Positions 34,001 to 42,336 of a stretch of 64,000 nucleotides of DNA are shown piece by piece (within the stretch, counting starts at the first letter, position 1; every line of letters begins with the position of its first letter). Both the position numbers and the translations under genes were made by a program. The stretch comes from Gammaproteobacteria bacterium (GTDB lineage Bacteria; Pseudomonadota; Gammaproteobacteria; Coxiellales; Coxiellaceae), in the NCBI GenBank assembly GCA_030425685.1, contig JAUIAD010000002.1:1-64000 (forward strand). Reading direction: 5' to 3'. The notes under the pieces are model-generated. The model made no database searches and was not told the origin of the DNA. It worked only from the letters and a program-made list of their open reading frames with translations.

Positions 34001-35178
34001 TTCCCTAATATCGCTGCACAAACATGGTGGTAAATAAATTCTTTTAATCCACTTTCACTAGCAGCTTCAACGGACGTCACGAGGCATTCATTACGCCCTG
34101 GTAATGATGCTAATAAATTATTATGCATTTGTGAAAAATCATGCTTTTGTTCTTTTGCTTCAGCTGCATCGACACTTAGATTTTTATAAAATAATGCCGG
34201 ATATTCTTGCAGCAATTGCAGCAATCCATCCGAAATTTGTGCCGTACAATTTAATGGGACCTTACTCCTTGCCAATAATTTTTCTTGCTCTGACACTTCA
34301 CATTCAGGATGACCGGAAAATAATACCACCAATAAATTTTCAAGCGTTGCCTCTTCCCCATAATAAGGAATAGAGTAACTGCAAACTACTTTATAGAGCG
34401 CCGTATTATTTTCTTTTAATGCCTGCCACTGATGATACATAGCAAAAATGGCATTAGCACAAGTATTTGTATTAGCCTGTGTCTCGTGCCCCTTCGTCTC
34501 TCCTTGTCCACCAATGGAACCTGATTGAATAACTTTTGCAAACGCCTGTAGCTGTAAACCGAGTGAATGAGCGGTGTGTTTTTCTACATGATAATCAAAT
34601 AGTGCCTTAAAATAGCTATGACTCGCCTCACCTGCCACCTCGCTTATCGCTAACAAATCAAACCCAGATAGTTTTATAGCTAGCTTGGGATTTTCTTGGT
34701 AGTCCGGAAAAATATAATTGGTATCTGTTTTTGCAAGTTCAAAGGCGGTCTCAATAGATATTAGCTGCGTTCCTGTTTCATCTATTATATAGTCTGCTAA
34801 GGGAAAAACACCATCCTCTTGTGTGAACGATAAGTCCACACCACCTATCTGGTGCTGTAATGTTGGCATTAACAATTGACAGATATTCTCACCCGGTTGA
34901 CAAATTAACGCGGCAATAGCTAGCATTACCTGATTTATTAACGCATTAGGCGTATGGAGATACTCTTTAGCAGTACCTTGTATGCGCCACCAACGTAGAG
35001 CTAAAAATTGTTTGAGTAGCTTTAGTTGCAGAGAGAGTGTGTCTGTGTCATTGGGGAAATTCTGTAGGTACTGACGAAGAAAGCTAAGTTCGATGGCAAA
35101 ATTTTTTTCGCTATTTTTTTCTTCAGCTAGTATTTGCACTTGTGCGTTTAGGTTTTCTTTTAAGTCTGATAGTCTCAT
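31066..35178 (-). CDS. 1370-residue helical-repeat protein, effector-like
   Basis: The protein is very large, leucine-rich and almost all helical. From about residue 500 to 1000 it contains degenerate repeats of the form L-x-x-(I/L)-L-x-x-L-P-x-x-x-R-x-x-F-L. Examples are ILKALPSRSHLKFLTEL, EIFSQIPFARRALYIEAL, QIFEQMPQDKRLSLAKLF, VLVMLPRRDQSLFLKQH and LCQFSTTDEKLAFLKALP. No enzyme motif, signal peptide or membrane helix was recognised. Large helical-repeat proteins of this kind are common among type IV secretion effectors of Legionella-like bacteria; that is analogy. AGGAT lies upstream of the ATG. It heads a two-gene minus-strand run with the TPR-like gene. Confidence 0.7.
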   Translation of the reverse strand: MRLSDLKENLNAQVQILAEEKNSEKNFAIELSFLRQYLQNFPNDTDTLSLQLKLLKQFLALRWWRIQGTAKEYLHTPNALINQVMLAIAALICQPGENICQLLMPTLQHQIGGVDLSFTQEDGVFPLADYIIDETGTQLISIETAFELAKTDTNYIFPDYQENPKLAIKLSGFDLLAISEVAGEASHSYFKALFDYHVEKHTAHSLGLQLQAFAKVIQSGSIGGQGETKGHETQANTNTCANAIFAMYHQWQALKENNTALYKVVCSYSIPYYGEEATLENLLVVLFSGHPECEVSEQEKLLARSKVPLNCTAQISDGLLQLLQEYPALFYKNLSVDAAEAKEQKHDFSQMHNNLLASLPGRNECLVTSVEAASESGLKEFIYHHVCAAILGKVSDKDSFPYLVYQMVDGNRVVQHKLFQQFVISYFRNSQASQVNSDTLREYLELCLYRLLQMARSRLIQLDYDQFVPQALKCIFPSYNFLHLCRVLPYIEREQRIPIVLSMIKKGHISISTDRSTLIHILKALPSRSHLKFLTELEYKYYSFDDSDLSVTCLQEIINLLNLKDTALFLASLPKDLLAEMLSGKNCLTGSRLYQLLPFYRSLSSEKILLVLPYLKGMLGQNPRGEIMELAALQEIFSQIPFARRALYIEALSPQGLIQLVGDDHFSLCSCLARLPVAVQNRVILRLGKDIVNYVNNVEQFVQLVHYTSADALKTLIDNMGEKFFNVLDNDGYESGFAYVSRSFNNRKQILHQIFEQMPQDKRLSLAKLFVRKETRVIGASYSNDISFVLEHLHVNNRIAFLQSIDFDYYFCPQKADEISFRRPADLLKVLVMLPRRDQSLFLKQHKHFLQAFDAGLIVSLVKQQWQVRHDGGEFAEIKYTLAEQYKIVLEDVVEDVGAVIDKKSRYLINYLCQFSTTDEKLAFLKALPRDNVIACLAREYRNFGFACLANFFYLFTLGGGRIISGGEQSCLAFLLWLGDDILQVLNNDVSFVLFPLLNQLSSLGLNEYANTLSKEALAEIITHFSQLKLVLEGIEQERRYAFIMGRLGVGKVMQLAGFELLKLLQLLSPDEVISFCSSLGPDYIVRESIVGDVFSVFPLTSMQEHKDDPCDAVFLRALDYQHRPGLESKSEDVLDLRGRVYFFSCLIAAVSSRQRLYFIDKFLRCDTYFTLPDHVKILLDLINALSLSCDERVQLLSLVKVKQSLLQDKYRNEDEKKSHEIYCCYGESVFLYCGNVMQTAKTLLKEYVDGSAPSPLPLALGRLFKWRTKSRVFAANQILAGMQDGSVATLSQLIEVLLDSLSSYPVKDDEPSKLVAFRNEGYSSMLYRRMDYICTLSGLGFLQQIIDDYNSRLSSDSNFVSVEMSIKSP

Positions 35179-35626
35179 TGAATATATCCTATTTTCAGAT
35201 GGATTAGCAGTAACTGTTATTACTGCTTTAAAGCATTAACTTTGCCGCTACCTTCTAGAGCTAAGCCAAATTCCACTTGCTTTGCAGGCTAGCAATTTTG
35301 CATTAATTTAATATTAAGATGTGGAAACAGAGTGTTTTAATGTTTATAAATTGAACTTAGCGTGGCGGGAGTTTCACGCAAAGACGCCAAGGGGACGCAA
35401 AGGGCGCTAAGGTTTATATCCCTCACCGCGACCTTAGCGTTTCCTTGGCGTCTTTGCGTGAATCCGGCGAGGCACAAGCCCTAACCACAACTTTACAAAT
35501 CCACCGATAGCAGACAAGTATATCTTTACTCGCATTTAATATTACATTAATAAATATGCTGTACAATTTACACCTTCAACAGGGAAAAATACCAAGGACT
35601 TAAACAGATTAATAACGAGGCTATTT
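35179..35626. other. Intergenic region with hairpin repeat and promoter of the 118-residue gene
   Basis: The first 180 bases hold no gene I can recognise. A hairpin repeat fills 35361-35470. After it, AT-rich DNA with a possible -10 (TACAAT, 35562-35567) leads to GAGG and the ATG at 35627. Confidence 0.5.
35361..35470. repeat. Hairpin repeat, family A copy 1
   Basis: Arms TTCACGCAAAGACGCCAAGG (35373-35392) and CCTTGGCGTCTTTGCGTGAA (35443-35462) are perfectly complementary. Inner GGCGCTAAGG/CCTTAGCG segments extend the stem. The same core occurs at 45859-45968. The layout suggests a non-autonomous miniature element. Confidence 0.85.
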
Positions 35627-35983
35627 ATGAGAAACAAAATAGGCAATGCTGCCATCAAACTAGGTTTAGGTCTTTTCACTTTGGCACAACTGACTGAAGC
35701 AACAGAAATTCCTCAGCTAGACAACAGCACTACCAGCTTTCTAAATGCTAGCTTGGAATTAGTTAACCAGAATCAAACTGGATATAACAGTACAGATAGT
35801 GGTGACGGTTTGTCTAGTGGTAACGGTTTGTCTAGTGGTGGCATTGCGGGTGTTACAGTTGGTGTTATAGCATTCTGTTGCATCTGCATAGGCTGTTGTC
35901 TAGTGTGCGACAATGACGGCGATTGCTGCACAACTGCTACCGGGTGCGCGATGATTGGTGCGGGAACTCGATTGCTTCCTTAA
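35627..35983 (+). CDS. Secreted or membrane-anchored small protein, unknown
   Basis: This 118-residue protein has a signal-peptide-like start (AIKLGLGLFTLAQLTEATEI). A Ser/Asn/Gly-rich extracytoplasmic segment follows, with four N-x-S/T triplets and a tandem GLSSGNGLSSGG. A hydrophobic Cys-rich helix (GVTVGVIAFCCICIGCCLVC, about 76-95) and a short Cys-containing tail come last. The type I membrane topology resembles eukaryotic receptors, but no homologue is known to me. GAGG lies eight bases before the ATG. It stands alone. Confidence 0.55.
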   Translation: MRNKIGNAAIKLGLGLFTLAQLTEATEIPQLDNSTTSFLNASLELVNQNQTGYNSTDSGDGLSSGNGLSSGGIAGVTVGVIAFCCICIGCCLVCDNDGDCCTTATGCAMIGAGTRLLP

Positions 35984-36049
35984 GTTCATCATTCTTCTGT
36001 GCTGAAGCTGTCGTTGCTTGTTGCGCTTGATGCACCTAAAAAAACGTAG

Positions 36050-36069
36050 GGGTGTAACACGCTGCACCC
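36050..36069. repeat. 20-bp palindrome family B, degenerate copy
   Basis: GGGTGTAACACGCTGCACCC is a diverged, reverse-oriented copy (preceded by ACGTAG), paired with the perfect copy 29 bases downstream. Confidence 0.6.
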
Positions 36070-36098
36070 GTAAGGGTTTGCTGCTACAGGATGTTTGC

Positions 36099-36118
36099 GG
36101 GCGCAGCATGCTGCGCCC
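36099..36118. repeat. 20-bp palindrome family B
   Basis: GGGCGCAGCATGCTGCGCCC is a perfect palindrome followed by CTACG. With the copy at 36050 it forms an inverted pair, as in REP-type repeats. It lies downstream of coaBC. Confidence 0.85.
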
Positions 36119-36185
36119 CTACGAAGAGGTTAGGTGATCAATAGGCGGTTTACAAGGCTCTGGCCGAATGCGATACGCTCGAGGA

Positions 36186-37400
36186 CTACGTGATGCTTGT
36201 GGGATTCAATACATTAGGGGTGCGGCTTAAATACGATAGAATTTTATTGGCTAACTTAACTTTTTCCATGCTCGGCAATTCAATAGGCTCGCTACCGCAG
36301 CCAATAATCGTTACTTGATTGTTGTCCGACGCAAAGCCCACACCATTCCCAACTTGATTCGCGATAATAATATCCAAGCCTTTTTTGTGCATTTTTATTT
36401 TAGCATTTGCAATGACATTCTCGGTTTCAGCGGCAAAACCAACCACTACAGGTTTATTCTTTAATTTAGCTACTTCAGCAATAATATCTGGATTTCTAGT
36501 CAGTGCGATTGACATATCCTCATTGCTTTTTTTAATTTTATTCGCAGCAACAACTTTAGGCCGATAATCAGCAACCGCTGCGGCACTGACAAAAATATCT
36601 GCATCACTGACAACTGCCATAACTGCCTTATACATGGCTTGTGCGCTTTCTACTTGAATATCCTTAACACCATTAGGAGCCGTTAGATGTGTTGGACCAC
36701 TAACTAAAACAACCTCTGCTCCTAACTGCTTTGCTGCCGCAGCCAAAGCATAACCCATTTTCCCAGAACTATAGCTTGTTAAATAGCGCACGGGATCCAG
36801 TCGCTCACGCGTTGGACCAGCGGTAATAACAATTTTTTTTCCTTGCAAGATTTTTTTTTGCAACTGTTGTGCCAACAAATCCACTAATTCAAGAGGTTCT
36901 AACATTCGCCCTAATCCTGTTTCACCACAGGCTTGCGAACCTTCACCTGGACCAAAAATAGTAACATTGCGTGACTTTAATGTTTCGACATTCTCTTGTG
37001 TTGCAACATGATGCCACATCTGTTGATTCATCGCGGGGGCAATAGCAATCGGTGCTTCGCTGGCAAGACAAAGTGTGGCTAGCAAATCATCGGCCATACC
37101 ATTGGCTAAACGGGCGATAAAATTAGCGCTTGCGGGTGCTACGAGAATATAGTCCGCCCAGCGTGCTAATTCTATATGCCCCATGGCGGCTTCGGCTTCT
37201 TCTGATAATAATGAAGTATGGACTCGATTTCCTGAAAGCGCTTGCAAGGTTAAGGGTGTGATAAAGGCTTGCGCTGATTGGGTCATTACCACTTTGACTT
37301 CGGCACCTTGTTCGCGGATGCGTCTTACTAGATCTGCGGATTTGTAGGCGGCTATGCCGCCGGTGATGCCTAGAATTATTTTTTTGCTTGTTGTTGTCAT
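36186..37400 (-). CDS. coaBC: Bifunctional phosphopantothenoylcysteine synthetase/decarboxylase
   Basis: This 404-residue protein has an N-terminal flavin-dependent decarboxylase (CoaC: ILGITGGIAAYKSADLVRRI, APAMNQQMW, and the ACGETGLGRMLEP loop) and a C-terminal ligase (CoaB: KKIVITAGPTRERLDPVRYL, SGKMGYALA, and VVGFAAETEN). It converts phosphopantothenate and cysteine to phosphopantetheine for coenzyme A. Active-site features are present and length is typical (about 400). The gene is on the minus strand near asd, separated by a family B palindrome. The ribosome site is weak. Confidence 0.96.
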   Translation of the reverse strand: MTTTSKKIILGITGGIAAYKSADLVRRIREQGAEVKVVMTQSAQAFITPLTLQALSGNRVHTSLLSEEAEAAMGHIELARWADYILVAPASANFIARLANGMADDLLATLCLASEAPIAIAPAMNQQMWHHVATQENVETLKSRNVTIFGPGEGSQACGETGLGRMLEPLELVDLLAQQLQKKILQGKKIVITAGPTRERLDPVRYLTSYSSGKMGYALAAAAKQLGAEVVLVSGPTHLTAPNGVKDIQVESAQAMYKAVMAVVSDADIFVSAAAVADYRPKVVAANKIKKSNEDMSIALTRNPDIIAEVAKLKNKPVVVGFAAETENVIANAKIKMHKKGLDIIIANQVGNGVGFASDNNQVTIIGCGSEPIELPSMEKVKLANKILSYLSRTPNVLNPTSIT

Positions 37401-37412
37401 CAGTTCTTTTGC

Positions 37413-37432
37413 GGGCGCAGCATGCTGCGCCC
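37413..37432. repeat. 20-bp palindrome family B, between asd and coaBC
   Basis: A perfect copy of GGGCGCAGCATGCTGCGCCC followed by CTACGG sits 13 bases before the coaBC start codon. It could affect coaBC mRNA structure. Confidence 0.85.
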
Positions 37433-37487
37433 CTACGGTTGTTTGTTTCGTTTTTTAGTTAATTTAAACGCCGCCATGTTTTTATCG

Positions 37488-38510
37488 TTAAACGTAGAAT
37501 TTATTTTCTATTAGTTGTTCGGCAATTTGTATGGCGTTTAAAGCTGCTCCTTTGCGGATATTATCAGCAACCACCCACAGATTAATTCCCGTTGGGTGGG
37601 AAATATCATCACGAATACGACCGACAAAAACCGGGTCTGAATTTGCACCGTGAGTAATAGCCGTTGGATACTCTTCCCTATCAGAAATTAGCTCTACTCC
37701 CGGCGCCTGACTTAACAAGGTTTTTACCTCACCAGCAGTAATGGGCTGATTTGTTTCTAGATGAATGGCTTCCGAGTGACCGAAAAATACTGGCACTCTT
37801 ACTGCGGTGGGATTTACTGAAATATCACTATCACCTAAAATCTTTTGCGTCTCCCACACCATTTTCATTTCTTCTTTGGTGTAACCATTATCGAGGAATA
37901 CATCAATTTGTGGAATGGCATTAAAGGCAATTTGCGCTGGAAAAATATCATTCTTAACCTCTTTTGACGTCAACAACGCCGCCGTTTGATTGGCCAGTTC
38001 ATCAATTGCTTTTCGACCGGCACCTGATACCGATTGATACGTCGCGACATTAATGCGGGAAATACCAACCGCATCGTAAATTGGTTTAATCGCTAATAAC
38101 ATTTGTATGGTTGAACAATTAGGGTTGGCAATAATGTTTCGCTCACGATAATCAGCAATTGCTGCTGGGTTGACTTCAGGAACAACCAACGGCACATCAG
38201 GGTCATAACGAAACTGCGAAGTATTATCGATAACAATACAACCTTCATCGGCAGCACGCGGCGCATACTTTTCAGAGATGCTGCCACCGGCTGAGAAGAA
38301 GGCTATTTGTGCTTTGGAAAAATCAAAATCATCAAGTTTTTCAACCGCAATCGCCTTACCACCAAACATTACTTTTTTACCAAGCGAGCGCTCACTGGCT
38401 AACGGATAGATCTTCCCTACGGGAAATTCTCGCTCGTTTAATATATCAAAAATCATTTCACCAACAACGCCGGTGGCACCGACGACTGCTATATCATAAG
38501 CAGAATTCAT
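37488..38510 (-). CDS. asd: Aspartate-semialdehyde dehydrogenase
   Basis: This 340-residue protein has the NADP-binding start IAVVGATGVVGEMIFDIL and the active-site Cys in NPNCSTIQM. It also carries TYQSVSGAGRKAIDEL and a C-terminal domain with PVFVGRIRDD and GINLWVVADN. It makes aspartate semialdehyde for Lys/diaminopimelate, Thr and Met synthesis. AGAGG lies upstream of the ATG. It follows aroC by 12 bases and is likely co-transcribed with it. Confidence 0.96.
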   Translation of the reverse strand: MNSAYDIAVVGATGVVGEMIFDILNEREFPVGKIYPLASERSLGKKVMFGGKAIAVEKLDDFDFSKAQIAFFSAGGSISEKYAPRAADEGCIVIDNTSQFRYDPDVPLVVPEVNPAAIADYRERNIIANPNCSTIQMLLAIKPIYDAVGISRINVATYQSVSGAGRKAIDELANQTAALLTSKEVKNDIFPAQIAFNAIPQIDVFLDNGYTKEEMKMVWETQKILGDSDISVNPTAVRVPVFFGHSEAIHLETNQPITAGEVKTLLSQAPGVELISDREEYPTAITHGANSDPVFVGRIRDDISHPTGINLWVVADNIRKGAALNAIQIAEQLIENKFYV

Positions 38511-38522
38511 GATTATTTTCCT

Positions 38523-39581
38523 CTATAAGTTTTGTGCTTTATGTAATAAATAGTGGTCCATTAAAACTAATGCCAACATGGCCTCGGCAATGGGTACCGC
38601 ACGAATACCAACACAAGGGTCATGGCGCCCAGTGGTCACAACGTCGACTTCATTATCATTGAGATCAATACTTTTTCCAGGCGTGGTAATACTGGACGTT
38701 GGTTTAAACGCCATGGTAACAAGCAGATCTTGCCCGCTAGAAATTCCGCCCAACGTACCGCCGGAGTGATCTGATAAAAAACCCTCGCGCGTCATTTCAT
38801 CACGATGCTCTGAACCACGTTGGCCAACCACATTAAAACCATCACCAATTTCCACTCCTTTTACTGCATTAATACCCATCATAGCCTGCGCGATATCGGC
38901 ATCCAATTTATTAAATACCGGCGCACCCAAACCAACAGGAACACCTTTGGCAACAACCGATACTGCTGCACCAATAGAATCACCGTCTCGACGTAACTGG
39001 GTAATAGCTTCTTCTAATGCAGCAATTTTTTCTGCATCCGGAAAGAAAAATGGATTATCATCAACAATACTTAAATCAATTGTCTCTGCAGCAATATCAC
39101 CAATGGCTGAACAATAACCCTTAATTGAAATTGATAATTTTTCTTGTAAATATTTTTCCGCAATCGCACCAGCAGCTACTCGCATCACCGTTTCGCGCGC
39201 TGAGGAGCGACCACCACCACGGTAATCGCGGATACCATATTTTTTAAAATAGGTATAATCTGCATGCCCAGGGCGAAAAAGATCTTTTATTTTCGAATAA
39301 TCACGTGAGCGCTGATCTTGATTTTCAATTAACAAGCCAATGGGTGTGCCCGTCGTTTTCCCCTCAAAAACACCAGAAATAATTTTTACCGCATCAGGTT
39401 CTTTACGTTGCGAGGTGTAACGTGACTTACCCGTTTTACGACGATCAACGGCTTTTTGAATATCTTCCTCAGATAAAGCCAAGCCTGGTGGGCAGCCGTC
39501 AACAATAGCCATTAAACCGGGGCCATGACTTTCACCACAAGTTGTTACTGTAAATAATGTTCCAAAACTGTTTCCTGGCAT
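38523..39581 (-). CDS. aroC: Chorismate synthase
   Basis: This 352-residue protein matches chorismate synthase from the start ([20 protein letters not shown]). The [20 protein letters not shown] and [14 protein letters not shown] motifs and the C-terminal [19 protein letters not shown] region are all present. It uses reduced FMN to convert EPSP to chorismate, the last step of the shikimate pathway. Length is typical. It lies 29 bases after prmB on the same strand, the arrangement known from other gammaproteobacteria. Confidence 0.97.
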   Translation of the reverse strand: MPGNSFGTLFTVTTCGESHGPGLMAIVDGCPPGLALSEEDIQKAVDRRKTGKSRYTSQRKEPDAVKIISGVFEGKTTGTPIGLLIENQDQRSRDYSKIKDLFRPGHADYTYFKKYGIRDYRGGGRSSARETVMRVAAGAIAEKYLQEKLSISIKGYCSAIGDIAAETIDLSIVDDNPFFFPDAEKIAALEEAITQLRRDGDSIGAAVSVVAKGVPVGLGAPVFNKLDADIAQAMMGINAVKGVEIGDGFNVVGQRGSEHRDEMTREGFLSDHSGGTLGGISSGQDLLVTMAFKPTSSITTPGKSIDLNDNEVDVVTTGRHDPCVGIRAVPIAEAMLALVLMDHYLLHKAQNL

Positions 39582-39610
39582 ACCTTACCTCTTAATAAAA
39601 ATTCCATACA

Positions 39611-40522
39611 TCATATAGTGTCTAACTGCTCTTTGGTTAGGACAAAAATACCATGCCCACCATTGGATTGCTCCACCCAGGTAAAGGGTACATTAGGTAA
39701 GCGAGCCGCTAATGCTTCATCGCTATTGCCTACTTCAACCATTAATATTCCATTGGCATTTAAATGCTTTTTCGCCTGCTGCAAAATAGTCATCACAATT
39801 GCCAAGCCATTTTCATGCGCACGCAACGCTGAATCTGGTTCAACACCGTATTCTGCTGGCAGGCTTGCCATTTCCGCATCCCCAACATAGGGTGGATTAC
39901 TGATAATGATATCATAGGTCTCACCCGCAAGCGCGACAAAGCAATCGGATTGCAGTAAACGCACTTGCTGCGCTAATCCATATTTATTAACATTTTGCCG
40001 CGCTACTGCTAACGCATCTTTGCTAATATCAACGGCATCAATCTGCGCCCCAGGAAATTGATGTGCACAAGCAATCGCCATACAGCCACTGCCGGTACCA
40101 ATTTCCAAAATGCGCTCAACAGAGTCTGTAGCAACCCAAGGCGCAAAGCCATTCTCAATCCACTCAGCAAATGGCGAACGCGGAATTAACACACGTTCAT
40201 CAACATAAAAGGGCAAGCCCATAAACCACGCTTGTTTTGTTAAATAAGGCACTGGAATGCGCTGCTCAATTCGGTCTTTAATTTTTTGCATCAACGCCTG
40301 GCGTTCACTGCTTGTTAGACACGCGCTAAATACCTGCTTACCAAGCTCATGATCAAGGTGCAGGGTTTGCATTACCAAAGCCACCGCCTCATCCCAGGCA
40401 TTATCAGTGCCATGGCCAAAATACAACTCAGCCTCAGCAAAGCGCGAAGCTGCCCAGCGAATGCAATCGCCAATGGTGGACAGTTCTGAGACTGCTTCTT
40501 TATAGTTCAATTTGTGCTGCAA
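39611..40522 (-). CDS. prmB: Ribosomal protein L3 glutamine methyltransferase
   Basis: This 303-residue protein is a class I SAM methyltransferase with ILEIGTGSGCMAIACA (SAM site, about 137-152) and the catalytic NPPY in DIIISNPPYVGDAEM. Its N-terminus suits PrmB rather than PrmC. The position next to aroC and divergent from smrB supports PrmB. It methylates Gln in L3 during ribosome assembly. The frame starts at TTG with AGGT upstream. Confidence 0.93.
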   Translation of the reverse strand: MQHKLNYKEAVSELSTIGDCIRWAASRFAEAELYFGHGTDNAWDEAVALVMQTLHLDHELGKQVFSACLTSSERQALMQKIKDRIEQRIPVPYLTKQAWFMGLPFYVDERVLIPRSPFAEWIENGFAPWVATDSVERILEIGTGSGCMAIACAHQFPGAQIDAVDISKDALAVARQNVNKYGLAQQVRLLQSDCFVALAGETYDIIISNPPYVGDAEMASLPAEYGVEPDSALRAHENGLAIVMTILQQAKKHLNANGILMVEVGNSDEALAARLPNVPFTWVEQSNGGHGIFVLTKEQLDTI

Positions 40523-40584
40523 ACCTACCTAACTCCTAAATTTTATTGTTGGAGGATAGTGCCAATCTCCGTTACTATACAAAG

Positions 40585-41142
40585 ATGAGCAAGAAAAAAA
40601 CACAACCCACCCCTGACGTTGATCCAAACGATCAACAGCTGTTCCGCGATGCGGTAAAAAACACCAAGCCTCTCAAACAAGACAAACATCTGCTAAAAAA
40701 AGAACAAGAAAAAACGTATTCTGCTCCCAAATCGTCACCAACCACGCCGCACGATATCGACTTATCACAATTAGCCCCTGCAGACTGGCTGCAACCAGAC
40801 GATTATAGTGACTTTTTCCGCACTGGCCTACAACATAAAATTAAGCGCAAACTTAAAAACGGCCAATTTACCATTGAAGCCAGTATTGACCTCCATCGCC
40901 TGACCGCTGATGAAGCCGTGGAGCGCGTCGACCACTTCCTCAACAGCTGTTCAGAGCAAAATAAACGCTGGTTATGCATTATACACGGAAAAGGCTTCTA
41001 TTCGAAAGAAAGTAGGTCTATCCTTAAGACCCTGCTAAACAAATGGTTACGTACTCACCCGAAAGTGCTTGCATTTTGCTCGGCAAAGCCTAAAGATGGC
41101 GGCACTGGCGCACTGTACGTGCTCATAAAATTAGGACGCTAA
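40585..41142 (+). CDS. smrB: Smr-domain endonuclease SmrB
   Basis: From the ATG at 40585 the protein has 185 residues. It has a polar Lys-rich N-terminus and a C-terminal Smr domain with SIDLHRLTADEAVERVDHFL (DLH motif) and LCIIHGKGFYSKESRSILK (HGKG motif), ending TGALYVLI. SmrB cleaves mRNA at collided ribosomes. It is divergent from prmB, as in Escherichia coli. A TTG at 40546 could extend it by 13 codons, but TACTAT at 40573 looks like a -10, so I keep the ATG. Confidence 0.9.
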   Translation: MSKKKTQPTPDVDPNDQQLFRDAVKNTKPLKQDKHLLKKEQEKTYSAPKSSPTTPHDIDLSQLAPADWLQPDDYSDFFRTGLQHKIKRKLKNGQFTIEASIDLHRLTADEAVERVDHFLNSCSEQNKRWLCIIHGKGFYSKESRSILKTLLNKWLRTHPKVLAFCSAKPKDGGTGALYVLIKLGR

Positions 41143-41147
41143 CTCTC

Positions 41148-41780
41148 ATGAAAAATAACGTTATTATTATTGGCATTTCTGGGCCCTCAGCTTCAGGAAA
41201 AAGCTTGCTCGCTAACACGATTTATAACGAACTAGGATCCAAGCAGGTTACTGTTATTTCCGAAGACTCCTACTATAAAGACCTTAGCCACATGCCGTTT
41301 GAAGAGCGTGCAGAGATTAACTATGACCACCCCGAGTCGCTGGATCACAATCTGCTGCATCAACATCTTGAGCAGCTACAAGCCGGTCATACGGTCCAGG
41401 TGCCGATCTACGACTACTCTGAACATTTGCGTAGTAAAAAAACACGCGAAGTGGGTAAGCACCGCATTATCGTTTTAGAAGGCATTTTACTTTTCGTTGA
41501 ACCGGAATTACGCAACATTATGGATATCCGTATTTTTATGGATACGCCACTCGATATTTGCTTTGTGCGTCGACTGCAGCGCGATACCGTTGAGCGAGAA
41601 AGAAGCATAGACTGCGTCATTCAGCAATATCAGCAAACCGTTCGCCCAATGTATTTGCAATTTATTGAACCATCCAAGCGCTATGCTGATATTATCGTCC
41701 CTCGTGGCGGCGAAAACCGCATCGCAATTGACATGATACAAGCAAAAATGAGAGAGTTATTAGGAGACACTGTCATGTAG
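41148..41780 (+). CDS. udk: Uridine kinase
   Basis: This 210-residue P-loop kinase has GPSASGKSLLANTIYNEL (Walker A), ISEDSYYKDLSHMPFEERAE and INYDHPESLDHNLL (uridine-kinase signature). It also has PIYDYSEHLRS and the LID-like RRLQRDTVERERS. It phosphorylates uridine and cytidine for pyrimidine salvage. It lies five bases after smrB and 28 bases before the PEBP gene, in a likely operon. Length is typical. Confidence 0.95.
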   Translation: MKNNVIIIGISGPSASGKSLLANTIYNELGSKQVTVISEDSYYKDLSHMPFEERAEINYDHPESLDHNLLHQHLEQLQAGHTVQVPIYDYSEHLRSKKTREVGKHRIIVLEGILLFVEPELRNIMDIRIFMDTPLDICFVRRLQRDTVERERSIDCVIQQYQQTVRPMYLQFIEPSKRYADIIVPRGGENRIAIDMIQAKMRELLGDTVM

Positions 41781-41808
41781 AAGACACGCGAAGCAAGGAG
41801 GCGAAGCA

Positions 41809-42264
41809 ATGTCAATGGAACTGACGAGCTCTGCATTTAGACACGGTGATATGATTCCCGCGCAATATACTTGCGATGGCAAAGACATCTCACCTGAACT
41901 TAAATGGAGCGGCGTACCGGAAAGGACGCAATCGTTTGCACTAATAATGGATGACCCTGATGCCCCAGTAACCACTTGGGACCATTGGATACTTTTTAAT
42001 ATCCCACCGCATATTTCACATTTGCCTGAGGACGTTAGTTTGCTGCCCAAGGGTACGCGCGTTGGCAAAAATAGCTGGAGCCAAACGACCTACACCGGCC
42101 CCTGCCCACCCGATAGAGCACAGCACTACATATTCACTTTATTTGCGCTAGATACAGTGCTTAATGTCGAATCAGGTATTCGCAGAGAAGAGCTGCAAGT
42201 CGCCATGCATCATCACGTATTAGCGATTGCGGAGCTTGTAGGCAAGTACAAACGCGTTGACTAA
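41809..42264 (+). CDS. YbhB/YbcL-type PEBP (Raf-kinase-inhibitor-like) protein
   Basis: This 151-residue protein has the PEBP family motifs IPAQYTCDGKDISPELKWSG, ALIMDDPDAPVTTWDHWILF (DPDAP box) and YTGPCPPDRAQHYIFTLFAL (GPCPP box). No signal peptide is present, so it should be cytoplasmic. Bacterial PEBPs bind small ligands; their cell role is mostly unknown. It is probably the last gene of the smrB-udk run. Start at the ATG. Confidence 0.93.
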   Translation: MSMELTSSAFRHGDMIPAQYTCDGKDISPELKWSGVPERTQSFALIMDDPDAPVTTWDHWILFNIPPHISHLPEDVSLLPKGTRVGKNSWSQTTYTGPCPPDRAQHYIFTLFALDTVLNVESGIRREELQVAMHHHVLAIAELVGKYKRVD

Positions 42265-42336
42265 CATATGACCTGATTGACATCATACACCTATTAATGA
42301 GACAGTTAAAAGGCGTATGATGTCGTTGGGAATGCT

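Noticed and set aside
35900-36109. Minus-strand 69-codon frame after the 118-residue gene
   Set aside because: It is mostly the translation of family B palindromes and overlaps the plus-strand gene.
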